Assembly: GCF_023703375.1 (NCBI RefSeq)
Contig: NZ_JAMQGO010000003.1
Location: 248,001-312,000 of the forward strand
DNA: 64,000 bases
DNA from: Lutimaribacter degradans
GTDB lineage: Bacteria > Pseudomonadota > Alphaproteobacteria > Rhodobacterales > Rhodobacteraceae
Direction of reading: 5' to 3'
In this document: one piece after another, positions 1 through 10,100 of the stretch
How positions within the stretch are numbered: position 1 is the stretch's first letter
Layout of the letters: each line of letters opens with the position of its first letter
Made by a program: the position numbers and the translations under genes
Notes under the pieces: generated by a model
Database searches by the model: none
What the model saw: the letters and a program-made list of their open reading frames with translations, nothing else
What the model was told of the DNA's origin: nothing

Positions 1-1127
1 TGGTTTACATCCGCCGCAATGCGGGCCAGCGCGTTAATCCCGTCCTCGGTAAACTCTACCGTCACCTCTTCGGTTGCCATGAGCGCGGTGTATTGCCGGG
101 TCAGCGCGTTGTCGGTTTCCGTCAGGATGCGCACGAAATCATCCTGCGTCAGTGCGCGCAGCTCTACCCTGATGGGCAAACGGCCCTGCAGTTCCGGCAA
201 CAGGTCTGACGGCTTGGCGATATGGAACGCCCCCGACGCGATGAACAGGATATGGTCGGTTTTCACCGGCCCATGCTTGGTGGAAACGGTCGTGCCCTCG
301 ATCAGCGGCAGCAGGTCACGCTGCACGCCTTCGCGGCTTACATCGCCACCCCGTGCATCCTGCCGGGCGCAAACCTTGTCGATCTCGTCAAGAAACACGA
401 TGCCGTTCTGTTCGACAGCCTCCAGCGCGGTGGATTTCACCACCTCTTCATCCAGCAGCTTGTCGGCCTCTTCCGCGATCAGCAGATCGTGGCTTTCGGC
501 CACGGACAACTTGCGGCGCACCGTGCGCTGGCCAAACGCCTTTCCGAACAGATCGCCCAGGTTCATCATGCCCGTCTGGCCGGGCTGACCGGGGATATCC
601 ATCATCCCCATCGGGTTGGATGTGTCGGCCACGTCCAGTTCTATCACGGTGTCGTCCAGCTCGCCGGAAAGCAGTTTTTTGCGAAACATCTCGCGCGTGC
701 CTTCGCGCGCGTCCTCGCCGGCGATGGCGGTAATCACGCGATCCTCGGCCGCCTTGTGCGCGCGTGATTTCACCTCGTCGCGCATGTGCTCGCGCGTCAT
801 GGCAATCGACGCGTCGACAAGGTCACGCACGATCTGCTCTACGTCGCGACCGACATAGCCGACCTCGGTAAATTTCGTTGCTTCGACCTTGATAAAGGGC
901 GCGCGTGCCAGCTTGGCCAGGCGGCGGGAAATCTCGGTCTTGCCGACGCCGGTCGGGCCGATCATCAGGATGTTTTTCGGGTAGACCTCGTCGCGCAGGT
1001 CATCCGACAACTGCTTGCGCCGCCAGCGGTTGCGCAGGGCAACGGCCACGGCACGCTTGGCATCCTTTTGCCCGATGATGAAACGGTCAAGCTCGGATAC
1101 GATCTCGCGGGGGGTCAGGTCGGTCAT
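1..1127 (-). CDS. hslU: HslU, ATPase subunit of the HslUV protease (3' end off window)
   Basis: AAA+ unfoldase that feeds substrates to the HslV peptidase in the cytoplasm. Reading leftward from the ATG at 1127, the protein opens [20 protein letters not shown], the classic HslU N-terminus. The Walker A motif ([10 protein letters not shown]) is encoded near 930-960. About 375 codons are present, and the C-terminal sensor-2 end (roughly 60 residues) lies beyond position 1. The start overlaps the hslV stop by 4 bases (ATGA), so the two are translationally coupled. The family call is essentially certain; only the missing end is unknown. Confidence 0.97.
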   Translation of the reverse strand, partial: MTDLTPREIVSELDRFIIGQKDAKRAVAVALRNRWRRKQLSDDLRDEVYPKNILMIGPTGVGKTEISRRLAKLARAPFIKVEATKFTEVGYVGRDVEQIVRDLVDASIAMTREHMRDEVKSRAHKAAEDRVITAIAGEDAREGTREMFRKKLLSGELDDTVIELDVADTSNPMGMMDIPGQPGQTGMMNLGDLFGKAFGQRTVRRKLSVAESHDLLIAEEADKLLDEEVVKSTALEAVEQNGIVFLDEIDKVCARQDARGGDVSREGVQRDLLPLIEGTTVSTKHGPVKTDHILFIASGAFHIAKPSDLLPELQGRLPIRVELRALTQDDFVRILTETDNALTRQYTALMATEEVTVEFTEDGINALARIAADVN

Positions 1128-1684
1128 TTGGAAATACTCTCCACGGTCAGGTTGCCGTTGGTGTAGACGCAGATATCGGATGCGATGGCCATGGCTTGCC
1201 GGGCAATGGCCTCGGCATCCAGACCATCGACCTCCATCAGCCCGCGCGCGGCGGCCAATGCAAAGTTGCCGCCTGATCCGATGGCCGCGATATCGTATTC
1301 GGGCTCCAGCACGTCACCGGCGCCGGTGATCACGTAAAGGTCGGCGCCATCGGTGACGATCAGCATGGCCTCAAGTTTTTGCAGGTACTTGTCGGTACGC
1401 CAGTCCTTGGCCAGTTCCACGCAGGCGCGCTGCAATTGGCCGGGCGTGGCTTCCAGCTTGGTTTCAAGGCGCTCCAGCAGGGCAAAGGCATCTGCGGTGG
1501 ACCCGGCGAAACCGGCCACCACGTCGAACCCTCCGGGCGACAGGCGCCGCACCTTGCGGGCCGTTCCCTTGATCACGGTCTGGCCCAGGCTGACCTGTCC
1601 GTCACCGGCCACGACGACCTTGCCGCCCTTTCTGACGCCGATGATCGTGGTGCCGTGCCAGCCGGGGAAATCGCTGTCTGCCAT
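1124..1684 (-). CDS. hslV: HslV, peptidase subunit of the HslUV protease
   Basis: Threonine peptidase of the bacterial proteasome-like HslUV complex. The 186-residue length is normal for the family. The N-terminal propeptide ends before [20 protein letters not shown], so the catalytic Thr would follow processing at HG/TT. The GDGQVSLG motif is intact. The gene is first in an hslVU operon, with a 4-base overlap into hslU. About 180 bases of gene-free sequence lie upstream, between it and the divergent gene at 1864; that gap should hold the promoter, but I could not pick out a clear one. Confidence 0.97.
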   Translation of the reverse strand: MADSDFPGWHGTTIIGVRKGGKVVVAGDGQVSLGQTVIKGTARKVRRLSPGGFDVVAGFAGSTADAFALLERLETKLEATPGQLQRACVELAKDWRTDKYLQKLEAMLIVTDGADLYVITGAGDVLEPEYDIAAIGSGGNFALAAARGLMEVDGLDAEAIARQAMAIASDICVYTNGNLTVESISK

Positions 1685-1863
1685 GTGCGGGCCTCCTTTG
1701 CCTTTGCGGGCCTATATGGCGGTCAAAGGGATGACGAACAAGGGCAGGCCCGGCTGCAACGGTGGCCGCAAGCGGCGCGCGCCGCGTGGTCATCCCGCCG
1801 AACCCGCACGGCACGCGGCCCTTCGTGCTTGCGCATGGGCCAAGCTGACGGCAGTTTGGCCCC

Positions 1864-2772
1864 ATGGAGCAGCCGCGTATCCTTCGGTTCTATCTTGACG
1901 CCGGGCTGCGGCAAAGCGCCGAGGCCGGACAGCACAATTTCATCGGGAAAATCGCCCAAGTGGCGCAGGATGCGGGGTTCGACGTGGAATACCACGCGAA
2001 TTCGGCCCGAAACCGCGCGAAATCAGCCCTGCGTCGGGGTTATGCCATGTTCCACATGGAGCCACCGACAAATGATCGGGGCCTGACCTTTCGCCGCGCC
2101 TATCATTACCCGTTCTGGGGGATCGAGCCGGCGGCAGAGCGCTGGCACTGGCATGTCGCGCGCACGCCCTTTGACCCGGCGCAGGTACCGCGAAACCAGG
2201 CCGACACCTTCGTGGCCCGGTGGCGAAGGCGCCTGTTCCCCGACCTTGCCGCGCGGGATGACGGGTTCGTTTATGTCCCGCTTCAGGGGCGACTTATGGA
2301 CCACCGCTCGTTCCAATCGATGGCGCCGGTGGAGATGCTGGAATGCGTGCTGGCCCGGGACAGGCGCCCGGTGGTTGCCACCTTGCACCCGAAAGAGAAA
2401 TACACGCCAACCGAACTGGATACGCTTGACCGGCTTTCCGCGCGACATACGCGCCTGACGGTGGAAATCGGGCAGATGGAGCGGTTCCTGCCTGCCTGTT
2501 CCTATGTCGCCACGCAAAACAGCAGCGCGGCGTTCAATGGGTATTTCTTTGAGAAACCGGCGGTCTTGTTCGCGCAGGTCGATTTTCACCACATCGCCGC
2601 GAACGTGCCCGCGCTGGGAATCGACGGGGCTTTTGACGCGCTGGATAAATCGAAACCCGATTACACCGGGTACCTGTGGTGGTTCTGGCAGGAAATGTCG
2701 ATCAATGCTGGCCGTCCCGAGGCCGAAGCGCAGATTGCCACCGCCATGCGACGCGCGGGCTGGCCCATATGA
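1864..2772 (+). CDS. Conserved protein resembling KpsS/KpsC-type capsule glycosyltransferases
   Basis: A 302-residue soluble protein with no signal peptide or membrane span. The family is recognised only loosely. The C-terminal half has a TQNSSAAFNGYFFEKPAVLF stretch (residues about 219-238), preceded by a segment around VATLHPKEKY. This resembles the acceptor/nucleotide-site region of capsule-type glycosyltransferases, in which a conserved NS is followed by an aliphatic stretch and KP. The polysaccharide-export, epimerase, sugar-transferase and galE genes at 3368-7062 fit a role in surface glycan synthesis. The ATG at 1864 has only a weak ribosome-binding site. It ends at a hairpin shared with trxA. 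The specific substrate is unknown. Confidence 0.7.
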   Translation: MEQPRILRFYLDAGLRQSAEAGQHNFIGKIAQVAQDAGFDVEYHANSARNRAKSALRRGYAMFHMEPPTNDRGLTFRRAYHYPFWGIEPAAERWHWHVARTPFDPAQVPRNQADTFVARWRRRLFPDLAARDDGFVYVPLQGRLMDHRSFQSMAPVEMLECVLARDRRPVVATLHPKEKYTPTELDTLDRLSARHTRLTVEIGQMERFLPACSYVATQNSSAAFNGYFFEKPAVLFAQVDFHHIAANVPALGIDGAFDALDKSKPDYTGYLWWFWQEMSINAGRPEAEAQIATAMRRAGWPI

Positions 2773-2808
2773 GAAAGGCGCCCCGCCGGCCAGCGGGACG
2801 CCCCTTTC
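2773..2808. terminator. Hairpin between convergent genes (bidirectional terminator)
   Basis: Immediately after the stop at 2772, an imperfect inverted repeat starts GAAAGG (2773-2778) and ends CCTTTC (2803-2808), with a GC-rich inner stem. It sits between the rightward gene at 1864 and leftward trxA, and offers a short A/T run on both strands, as expected of a shared terminator. Confidence 0.65.
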
Positions 2809-2830
2809 AGGCATGACTGAAAGCTGTGAT

Positions 2831-3151
2831 TTACAGCTCGCCCTCGATCCAGCTTTGCAGCGCGGCCTTGGGCGCGGCGCCAGCACGGTTCGAAACGATC
2901 TCGCCGTTCTTGAAAATGAACAGCGCGGGAATACCGCGCACACCCATGGCGGCAGCGGTGTTGGGGTTGCTGTCAACGTCGACCTTGGCGATCTTGACCT
3001 TGCCTTCCAGTTCGGTCGACAGCTCTTCAAGCGCCGGGCCGATCTGCTTGCAGGGGCCGCACCATTCAGCCCAGAAATCCACCACGACGGGGATGTCTGA
3101 ATTTTTTACTTCGGCGTCGAATGTGGCGTCGGTGACGGCTACGGTTGTCAT
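2831..3151 (-). CDS. trxA: Thioredoxin
   Basis: Small cytoplasmic disulfide reductase of 106 residues. The active site [13 protein letters not shown] (WCGPC) is intact, and the cis-Pro loop [11 protein letters not shown] is present. In related bacteria trxA follows addA directly. Here polysaccharide genes and galE lie between the two, so trxA probably has its own promoter in the 216-base gap (3152-3367), in which I see no other gene. Confidence 0.97.
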   Translation of the reverse strand: MTTVAVTDATFDAEVKNSDIPVVVDFWAEWCGPCKQIGPALEELSTELEGKVKIAKVDVDSNPNTAAAMGVRGIPALFIFKNGEIVSNRAGAAPKAALQSWIEGEL

Positions 3152-3367
3152 GTCTCGATCTCCAATATTGGAATGTGTCTGTTACCAGCGAAGGTAAGCG
3201 TGCCCGCATGACGCGTCAAGCAGGCGCGCCGCGCACGATGGTGTGACATCTTGCAACCGCACCCGGTATTGTCGCTCGCCCTTGCGGGGTGAAAGGACCG
3301 CGGAAATCGCCGCGCCGCCTACCCGTTGCGCGCCGCCCAAGCACGCCCGCAATGCCCGGTTCTGCGG

Positions 3368-4486
3368 TCAGTCGCCTGCGTTGGAGGCCGTGTTGACCAC
3401 CCCGAACACCGATCCGATCAGCCCCAGAACCGTCCGTGCGGCGGTGACCGAAGATTCGGTCGCCAACAGCGTATCCTTGGGGTTCACGTTGAAATTGCGG
3501 GCAGCAAACAGCCCGTCGGCGGTTGTGAGGTCAAAGGTAAACACGGTTTGGGGCAACGTCGGGCCACTTTCATCGCTGCGCAATGCCTTTTCGGGGTATT
3601 CACGCAGGATCAGCACGCCACGCGGGTTCGCGCGATTGTCGTTGATGCCGCCAATGATCGACAATGCCTCGATCACGGTGATGCTTTCCCTTTCGAACTG
3701 CACCAGCTGTTCGGTGCCCGTGGCTCCCAGCGCGGTGAAATACCGATCATCCTCTTGCACGACGATCTGATCACCGCCGCGCATCACCACATTGGCGGAA
3801 GGCGTGGCGAAAAGCTGGTCTGCACGGATCTGGTAATTGCGCCCGGCCCGTTGCAATTGAACCAGCGGATTTTGTAGCTGGGTGGAAATGCCGCCACCTT
3901 GCGCCAGCATCGACTGGATCGTGCTGTTGCGGTCGGGCAACGGGTATGTGCCGGGGTTCGCCACCCCTGCCACCAGGTCGACCGAGTTTGCCTTGCCCGC
4001 TGTCTGGTTGATCTGGACCTGAACCGACGGAACGCTGGGCTCCAACGCGGTCTGAATCTTTTCCCGGGCCTGTGACACGGTCAGGTTGGTTACGTTCAGG
4101 TCGCCGATATAGGGTACGAAAACCATGCCGCGCGATGACACGACGACCTCGTCAAGCCTGACTGTCTTGGCGCCGTCGGGCGCGAGAAGCGAGTTTTCGT
4201 TGCTGTCCCAGATCACGATGTTCAGCGTGTCGCCATGCTGGATCGTGTTGTCCTGCGGGCCGCGTGTGCCGTTCAGCCATGTATAACTGCCCGACCAGCC
4301 GGTCACGGGCCACTTCGCCAAAAGGTTGACGTTCGCGCGCGTTACCGGGACGACATCGAAGGTGGCGACTTCCTTGTCTTTTTCTTTCAACACTTCGCTG
4401 GTCAGGGCAGCCCCACGTGGCAGGGTGCAACCAGATATGACGGAAACAGTCAGTACCAGTGTAAGAAATTTCGACAGTCGTCCCAC
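3368..4486 (-). CDS. Polysaccharide export outer-membrane lipoprotein (Wza family)
   Basis: Predicted outer-membrane exporter for capsule or exopolysaccharide, 372 residues. It has a lipoprotein signal (hydrophobic stretch, then VISGC, with Cys at about residue 20). A poly_export domain follows (GDTLNIVIWDSNENSL, near residue 85) and then SLBB-type repeats (VDLVAGVANPGTYPL and a later one). The start is GTG at 4486, with a GAGGTG ribosome-binding site 5 bases upstream. It is divergent from the epimerase/sugar-transferase pair, 100 bases away. No Wzc-type kinase is nearby, so the rest of the export machine must be elsewhere. Confidence 0.88.
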   Translation of the reverse strand: MGRLSKFLTLVLTVSVISGCTLPRGAALTSEVLKEKDKEVATFDVVPVTRANVNLLAKWPVTGWSGSYTWLNGTRGPQDNTIQHGDTLNIVIWDSNENSLLAPDGAKTVRLDEVVVSSRGMVFVPYIGDLNVTNLTVSQAREKIQTALEPSVPSVQVQINQTAGKANSVDLVAGVANPGTYPLPDRNSTIQSMLAQGGGISTQLQNPLVQLQRAGRNYQIRADQLFATPSANVVMRGGDQIVVQEDDRYFTALGATGTEQLVQFERESITVIEALSIIGGINDNRANPRGVLILREYPEKALRSDESGPTLPQTVFTFDLTTADGLFAARNFNVNPKDTLLATESSVTAARTVLGLIGSVFGVVNTASNAGD

Positions 4487-4586
4487 GTCGCACCTCGGTC
4501 TTATTGTGCCTTGATGGCTTTCTACCGTTTGCCGGCGGTGATAAACAGCAACAAATTGAACAAATGATGCAAATCCGGAGAAATGT

Positions 4587-5420
4587 GTGACTCGATTAGC
4601 GCAGCCTGATCCGGTGATCGTTCTGGGGGCCAGCGGGCGCTTGGGCCGCGGCCTTCGTCATCAGTGGCAAGATCATTCGCGGGCTGTTTGGCAGGCGCGC
4701 GGTCAGGCGGCAAATGTGCAATGGTCGCCCGGTCAGCCCTGGCCGGGGCCACGCCGCGCGCGTGCAATCGTGGCGTTATGGGGCGTGGTGCCGGGCAAGG
4801 GCGCTTTGGCCGACAACACCGTCTTGGCGTTGGCCGCGCAAGACCTGGCCCTGCAACTGGGGGCCGAAAGGGTGCTTCACTGTTCTTCGGCCGCCGTTTA
4901 TGCGCCCGCGCCGGCCCCGCAGGCCGAAGAGGCGGCAAACCCGCAATCCGATTATGGACATGCCAAGCTGGCAATGGAGCAGGCGCTGCAAGATTGGGCC
5001 GGCGAACATCCCGAAGGCCCGGCCTTTTGTGCCATGCGGATCGGCAATGTTGCCGGGGCCGACAGCGCCTTTGCCGCCATCGCGCGCGGCGGCCCGGTGA
5101 CGATGGACCGCTTTGCCGATGGCGGGGGGCCGCGCCGTAGTTACCTGTCTCATGCCATGCTGGCGCAAGCGGTCGATGCATTGCTGTCCTGTCCATTGTC
5201 CTCGTTGCCGCGCGTGGTGAACCTGGCTGATCGGGGCGTTATCGATATGGCCGACCTGGTGCGCGCGGCGGGACGCGCGCTGCTTTGGAACGACACGGGC
5301 CGCACCGGCAGCACCATAACGTTGGACCTGGCCTGCCTCAGCCGCCTGACCCCGCCACTTGCGGCCGACATCACCCGCCTTTTGGCCGATGGTGCCTTTC
5401 TTGCAGGGGAAAACCCGTGA
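4587..5420 (+). CDS. NAD(P)-dependent epimerase/dehydratase-like protein
   Basis: An extended short-chain dehydrogenase of 277 residues. The Rossmann motif GASGRLGRG lies near residues 11-19. A catalytic Ser region (HCSSAAVY) is followed by YGHAK (YxxxK), so the Tyr and Lys are both present. The start is GTG at 4587 behind CGGAG. It is coupled by a 4-base overlap (GTGA) to the priming sugar transferase, which suggests it makes or modifies the nucleotide sugar used there. The exact substrate cannot be read from the sequence. Confidence 0.82.
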   Translation: MTRLAQPDPVIVLGASGRLGRGLRHQWQDHSRAVWQARGQAANVQWSPGQPWPGPRRARAIVALWGVVPGKGALADNTVLALAAQDLALQLGAERVLHCSSAAVYAPAPAPQAEEAANPQSDYGHAKLAMEQALQDWAGEHPEGPAFCAMRIGNVAGADSAFAAIARGGPVTMDRFADGGGPRRSYLSHAMLAQAVDALLSCPLSSLPRVVNLADRGVIDMADLVRAAGRALLWNDTGRTGSTITLDLACLSRLTPPLAADITRLLADGAFLAGENP

Positions 5421-6061
5421 CACCCATGAAACGAATATTCGACCTGGGCGCGGTCGTGTTTCTTGGCACGATCCTGTCACCGCTGATCATCGGGTTGATC
5501 GTCGTCATCCTGCTGACCGAGGGCCGCCCAATTTTCTATGTGTCTGAACGGATGAAAACCCCTGACCGGGCTTTCAAGCTGTGGAAATTCCGCACCATGC
5601 GGGTGGTCGAAAACGATTTCGGCGTATCGGGTGGCGACAAGGCCGACCGGATCACGCCGATTGGCCATTTCCTGCGCCGTACCCGTACCGACGAGCTGCC
5701 GCAACTTTGGAACGTGCTTCGCGGCGATCTCAGCTTTGTCGGCCCCCGGCCGCCCCTGCGCCGCTATGTCGAGCTGCGCCCCGATCTTTACAGGCAAGTG
5801 CTGAAATCGCGCCCGGGCATCACGGGCCTGGCCACATTGGTCTATCACCACACCGAGGAAGAGCTGCTGAACACGTGCAAGACGCCCGAGGAAACCGAGG
5901 CGGTTTATGTCCGCCGCTGCGTTCCGCGCAAGGCGGCGCTTGACCTGGTTTATGCCAGGCGCCGCAATGTTTGTGTCGATTTTCGCCTGATGGTCGCGAC
6001 GGTGTTCCGCCGCTGGGCGCCGGGCCGGCAAGGCCGTGAAAGGCGTCAGCCCTCGCCGTAA
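5417..6061 (+). CDS. Undecaprenyl-phosphate sugar (priming glycosyl) transferase
   Basis: Bacterial sugar transferase (WcaJ/PglC catalytic-core type) that would load the first sugar-phosphate onto the lipid carrier. One N-terminal membrane span (FLGTILSPLIIGLIVVILL) is followed by the family signatures KLWKFRTMRV, RRTRTDELPQLWNVLRGDLS and FVGPRPPL, then KSRPGITGLA. I chose GTG 5417, because GCAGGGGA lies 6-7 bases upstream and the GTGA overlap couples it to the epimerase. ATG 5426 is the alternative. It lacks the long N-terminal multi-span domain of WcaJ, so it is a short PglC-like form. Its last 16 bases overlap the 3' end of galE on the other strand. Confidence 0.92.
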   Translation: MTPMKRIFDLGAVVFLGTILSPLIIGLIVVILLTEGRPIFYVSERMKTPDRAFKLWKFRTMRVVENDFGVSGGDKADRITPIGHFLRRTRTDELPQLWNVLRGDLSFVGPRPPLRRYVELRPDLYRQVLKSRPGITGLATLVYHHTEEELLNTCKTPEETEAVYVRRCVPRKAALDLVYARRRNVCVDFRLMVATVFRRWAPGRQGRERRQPSP

Positions 6062-7062
6062 CCCTGCGGGTTGGTCGATTGCCAGTTCCACGTGCTGGCG
6101 CACATCGCGTCCAGGTCATGCGCGGCGCGCCACCCCAGTTCGGCATTGGCGCGGGACGGGTCGGCCAGCGACGTGGCTATATCGCCGGGGCGTCGCGGTT
6201 CGATCTTGTAGGGAATGTCGCTTCCGCAGGCGCGCGAAAAGGCGGCGACCATGTCCAGCACGGAATACCCCTGCCCCGTGCCGATGTTGAACGCCTCGGT
6301 GCATTGGTGCCCGGCGGCGTAATCAAGCGCGGCGATATGGGCGTGGGCAAGGTCGACCACGTGGATATAATCTCGTACGCCCGTGCCGTCATGGGTATCG
6401 TAATCGTTGCCGAACACCGACAGCGAGGCGCGACGACCGACGGCCACCTGCGCCACGAAGGGCATCAGGTTGTTGGGGATGTCGCGGGGGTCTTCGCCGA
6501 TGCGGCCCGACGCATGTGCGCCCACCGGGTTGAAATACCGCAGCAAAACAACCGATGCCTCGGGCGTGGCCGCCTGCCAGTTGCGCAGGATCTCTTCGGC
6601 AAAATACTTCGTGCGCCCATAGACATTGGTGGGCTGGCAGGGGTGCTTTTCGTCAAAGGGCAGGTATTGGGGTTCGCCATAAACGGTGGCCGAAGAAGAA
6701 AAGACGATCCGCCGGCAGCCCGCCGCATCCATCGCCGTCAGCAACGACACGGTGCCCCCGTTGTTCACGTCGAAGTAACGCAGCGGCTCGGCTTCGGATT
6801 CACCGACGGCTTTCAGCCCGGCAAAATGAATGACAGCCTCGGCCCCGAATTCTTGCAGGATCTGCGTCATTTTCGGGGTGTCGCGAATATCGGCCTCGTG
6901 GAATGTCAGCTCGCGATTGGTCAATTCGCGTATGCGATCCAGAACTACCGGCGACGAGTTGTCGAAATTGTCGACCACGCACACGTCATGGCCCTGCGCA
7001 AGAAGTTCGACAATCGTGTGCGACCCGATATAGCCCGCGCCGCCTGTCACCAAAACCCGCAT
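6046..7062 (-). CDS. galE: UDP-glucose 4-epimerase
   Basis: Interconverts UDP-glucose and UDP-galactose in the cytoplasm; 338 residues is the standard length. Visible are the NAD motif TGGAGYIGSH (residues 6-15), the SSSATVYG catalytic Ser/Thr region, and the YGRTKYFAEEIL motif with catalytic Tyr and Lys. It likely supplies galactose units to the neighbouring glycan genes. The 3' end overlaps the sugar transferase tail-to-tail by 16 bases. Confidence 0.96.
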   Translation of the reverse strand: MRVLVTGGAGYIGSHTIVELLAQGHDVCVVDNFDNSSPVVLDRIRELTNRELTFHEADIRDTPKMTQILQEFGAEAVIHFAGLKAVGESEAEPLRYFDVNNGGTVSLLTAMDAAGCRRIVFSSSATVYGEPQYLPFDEKHPCQPTNVYGRTKYFAEEILRNWQAATPEASVVLLRYFNPVGAHASGRIGEDPRDIPNNLMPFVAQVAVGRRASLSVFGNDYDTHDGTGVRDYIHVVDLAHAHIAALDYAAGHQCTEAFNIGTGQGYSVLDMVAAFSRACGSDIPYKIEPRRPGDIATSLADPSRANAELGWRAAHDLDAMCASTWNWQSTNPQGYGEG

Positions 7063-7121
7063 CTTTCACACCTCGATTTGTATCGCTGCCCTGATAACGG
7101 CAAATTCGGGCGGGGCCAATA

Positions 7122-10100
7122 TCAAGCGGCGCCGTTCTCATCTTGCGCGGCCAGAAACCGCGCCAACGCCGCATCGGCAAGCGCAGCGGGCACGGGCATC
7201 AGCCGCGCGTGGCGTGTCCAAAGGATCGCGCAACTTACCTCCTTGCCCGGAAAGATATCGCGCAAGGCCGCCGCATAGGCCCCAAGTTGCCGCAACAGCC
7301 CCTCGGGTGTCTGGTCTGCCGTGTCGGGAATGGTGGCGTTCGATTTGAAGTCGACTATATGCACGCCGGTTTCGGTCAAGATCAGCCGGTCGACCACGCC
7401 GTTCAGGCGATGCCGGTCATCCAGCGTCGCCACCAAGGGCACTTCGGCCATGCTGCCCGGCCCGAACAGATCGGACAGTGCCGGGTTGCCAAGGATCTGC
7501 ACCACCTCGTCAAGAACCGTGCGGAATTGCGTGTCTTTCGCGCGGTCGGCGCCCAAGGACAAGATCCGCCGGGCCAGGTGTTCCCACGTGTCGGGTGGAT
7601 GGCCGGGCAGATGTTCCAGCAACAGGTGTACCTGCCGCCCGTGCCGTTTCGCGGCTTCTTCGTCCTGGCCGGCATCGCCCGGCAGGGCCTTGGCGCCGCC
7701 CAAATCCGACGGGCTGAGCAGTTGCACCGAATGTGCCGGTTGCGACGCAAGGTCGTGGAAATGCGGTGGCAGGTCCGGTGGTCCGGGGGCGTGGGGCGCG
7801 TCATCTTCCTCGGCCGGTGCGCTCCAGTCGCCTGCTTCCAGCCGCTTGCCCGGGCCGAACGGGAACTGGTGATCGACCTGGCCGCAATGGGCCAGACCCG
7901 CTGCGATCATGTCGTACCAACTGTCTCCATCCTTGCCCAAATCACCCGCAGCGCCGACGATCAGCCATTTCTCGGCCCGTGTCATGGCGACGTAAAGCAG
8001 GCGGTCCCTTTCGGCCTTTTGGGCGTCTTGCAGGGTATCCCGAACGTCCTTGCCGCTGGCCGGCATCAGAGGTTTGCTGACCCGCCATACCGCACGGCCC
8101 CGATGCGTCATGAACACATCCTTGATCTGCACATCGCGCTTGGCCGCGTCGGGCAGGATCACGATCGGCGCCTCAAGCCCCTTGGCGCCATGCACCGTCA
8201 TCACGCGAATCCGGTCGCCAGCGGCATCCATCTGGCGTTTTATTTCCAGATCGTCGGTTTCCATCCATTGCAGGAACCCTGAAAGCGAGGGCACCTCGCT
8301 CCGCTCATAGGCCAGTGCCTGTGCGAGGAATGCGTTGATCCCGTCTTCGGCCTCGGGCCCCAGGCGCGCCAGCAGGCGCCGCCGCCCGTCATGGCGCGTC
8401 AGGATACGTTCGATCAGGTCATAGGGGCGCAGGAAATCGGTCTGGTTTCGCAGGTCGTTCAGCATGGCGAAGGTTTCAGGGTAGCGCTCGGCCTGGCCAC
8501 GCAGACGCTGCCACAGGTATGCCTTGCCGCGCCCGTGGGCGAGGGTGAAAAGATCCTGCTCGGACCATCCGAACAGGGGCGATTTCAGCGCGACCGCCAG
8601 TGAAAGATCATCCTCGGCCAGGTCAAGGAACGACATCAGCGCGGCAAGGTCACGCACCGCCAGCTCGGCCCCGACCTTGAGGCGGTCTGCGCCCGCGATG
8701 GGCAGGCGCAGATCCTTGCATGCGCGGATGATCTCGGCAAACAGATCCGACCGGCGCTGCACCAGGATCAGGATGTCACCCGCACGCACATGGCGCATCC
8801 TGTAGTGCCCGGTGTTGCCGATCTCTTCGGGGATGGTGGCCTGTTCCAGCATGTCGCGGATATTCTCGGCCACGCGGCGGGCCATCTGCTTGGTGTGATG
8901 GTCCTCGGATATGCGGTCGACCGGGTCGTGCCACGCGCCGTCACTGGCCTGTTTGGCCGGCTCGATCACCGGCCAAAGGTCAACCCGCCCAGGCATCTCG
9001 TTCTTGAAGGCGCGATGGCGGTTGCCTTGCGGAAAGCCCGAATTGTCTTTTCCGGAAAAGGTTTCATCAACCAGCCGCAGGATCGGTTCGGCCGAGCGGA
9101 AGGAAAAGCTCAGCTCGGAATGAACCAGCGGTCTGCCGGTGCTTTCCAGCCGCTGGGCAAATTCCGCCTGCATCCTGTCGAATTCTCGCGGGTCTGCACC
9201 CTGGAAAGAATATATCGACTGTTTCTTGTCGCCCACCACGAAGATCGTGCGCGCCACGTCTTCGCGCGCGCCCTGCCCCGCGGTGAATTCCTGCGCCAGC
9301 AACTCGATCACGCGCCATTGCGCCGGGCTGGTATCTTGCGCCTCGTCCACCAGGATATGATCAATCCCGCCATCCAGCCGATACAACACCCAGGCGGCCA
9401 CGCGTTCATCCGTCAACAGGTCGCGCGCCTTGAGGATCAGGTCGTCGAAATCCAGCCACCCCAGCGCCTGCTTGCGGGCCGCATAGCGGGGCAGAAACGC
9501 ATCGGCGAAATCATGAAGCGCGGCGGTCTTGTCGGCCAGGTCGCATGCCAGAAGAAAATCATACGCGTCGGCGACGCGGTCCATCCAGGCGTGCACATCG
9601 TCAACGATGGGCGCCATCGCCTCGACCACCTTGGTGTGGTTCGATTGCGGAAAGTTCACCGATTTCGATTTGCCGATATTGTCGCCGCCTTGATACAGGA
9701 AATACCGAAAAAGGGTTTCCAGCACCTCGAACGAGGGGTTTTCAAGGTCCAGCGCGGCGATTTCGGCGGCAAATTTCTGGTAGGTGACCGATTGATCGGC
9801 CAGCACCCCGGAAATGGCATCGGACGTGTCACGTTCTTCGCCGGTAAAGGCAATGCGCAGCGCATCGGCCCGGCTTGCGCCATCCGGCAGGCCCAGCAAT
9901 CTCGCGATGTCGTTCCAACTTGGCTTCTCGGCGAAAACGCCCCGCTTGCCGACAATCTCGCCGGTTACCTTCTCGAAATCCTGGTCTGACAGGTGCAATG
10001 CCAGCGACTGGACCACACCCGCCTCGGCGCCATCGGCCATTTCCTGCACGATCTCGGCGCGCATCAGGGCTGCGGCGCGGTCCTCCATCTCGGTGAAACC

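Noticed and set aside
8790..9989. 399-codon plus-strand frame
   Set aside because: Antisense to addA helicase motifs; no recognisable protein.
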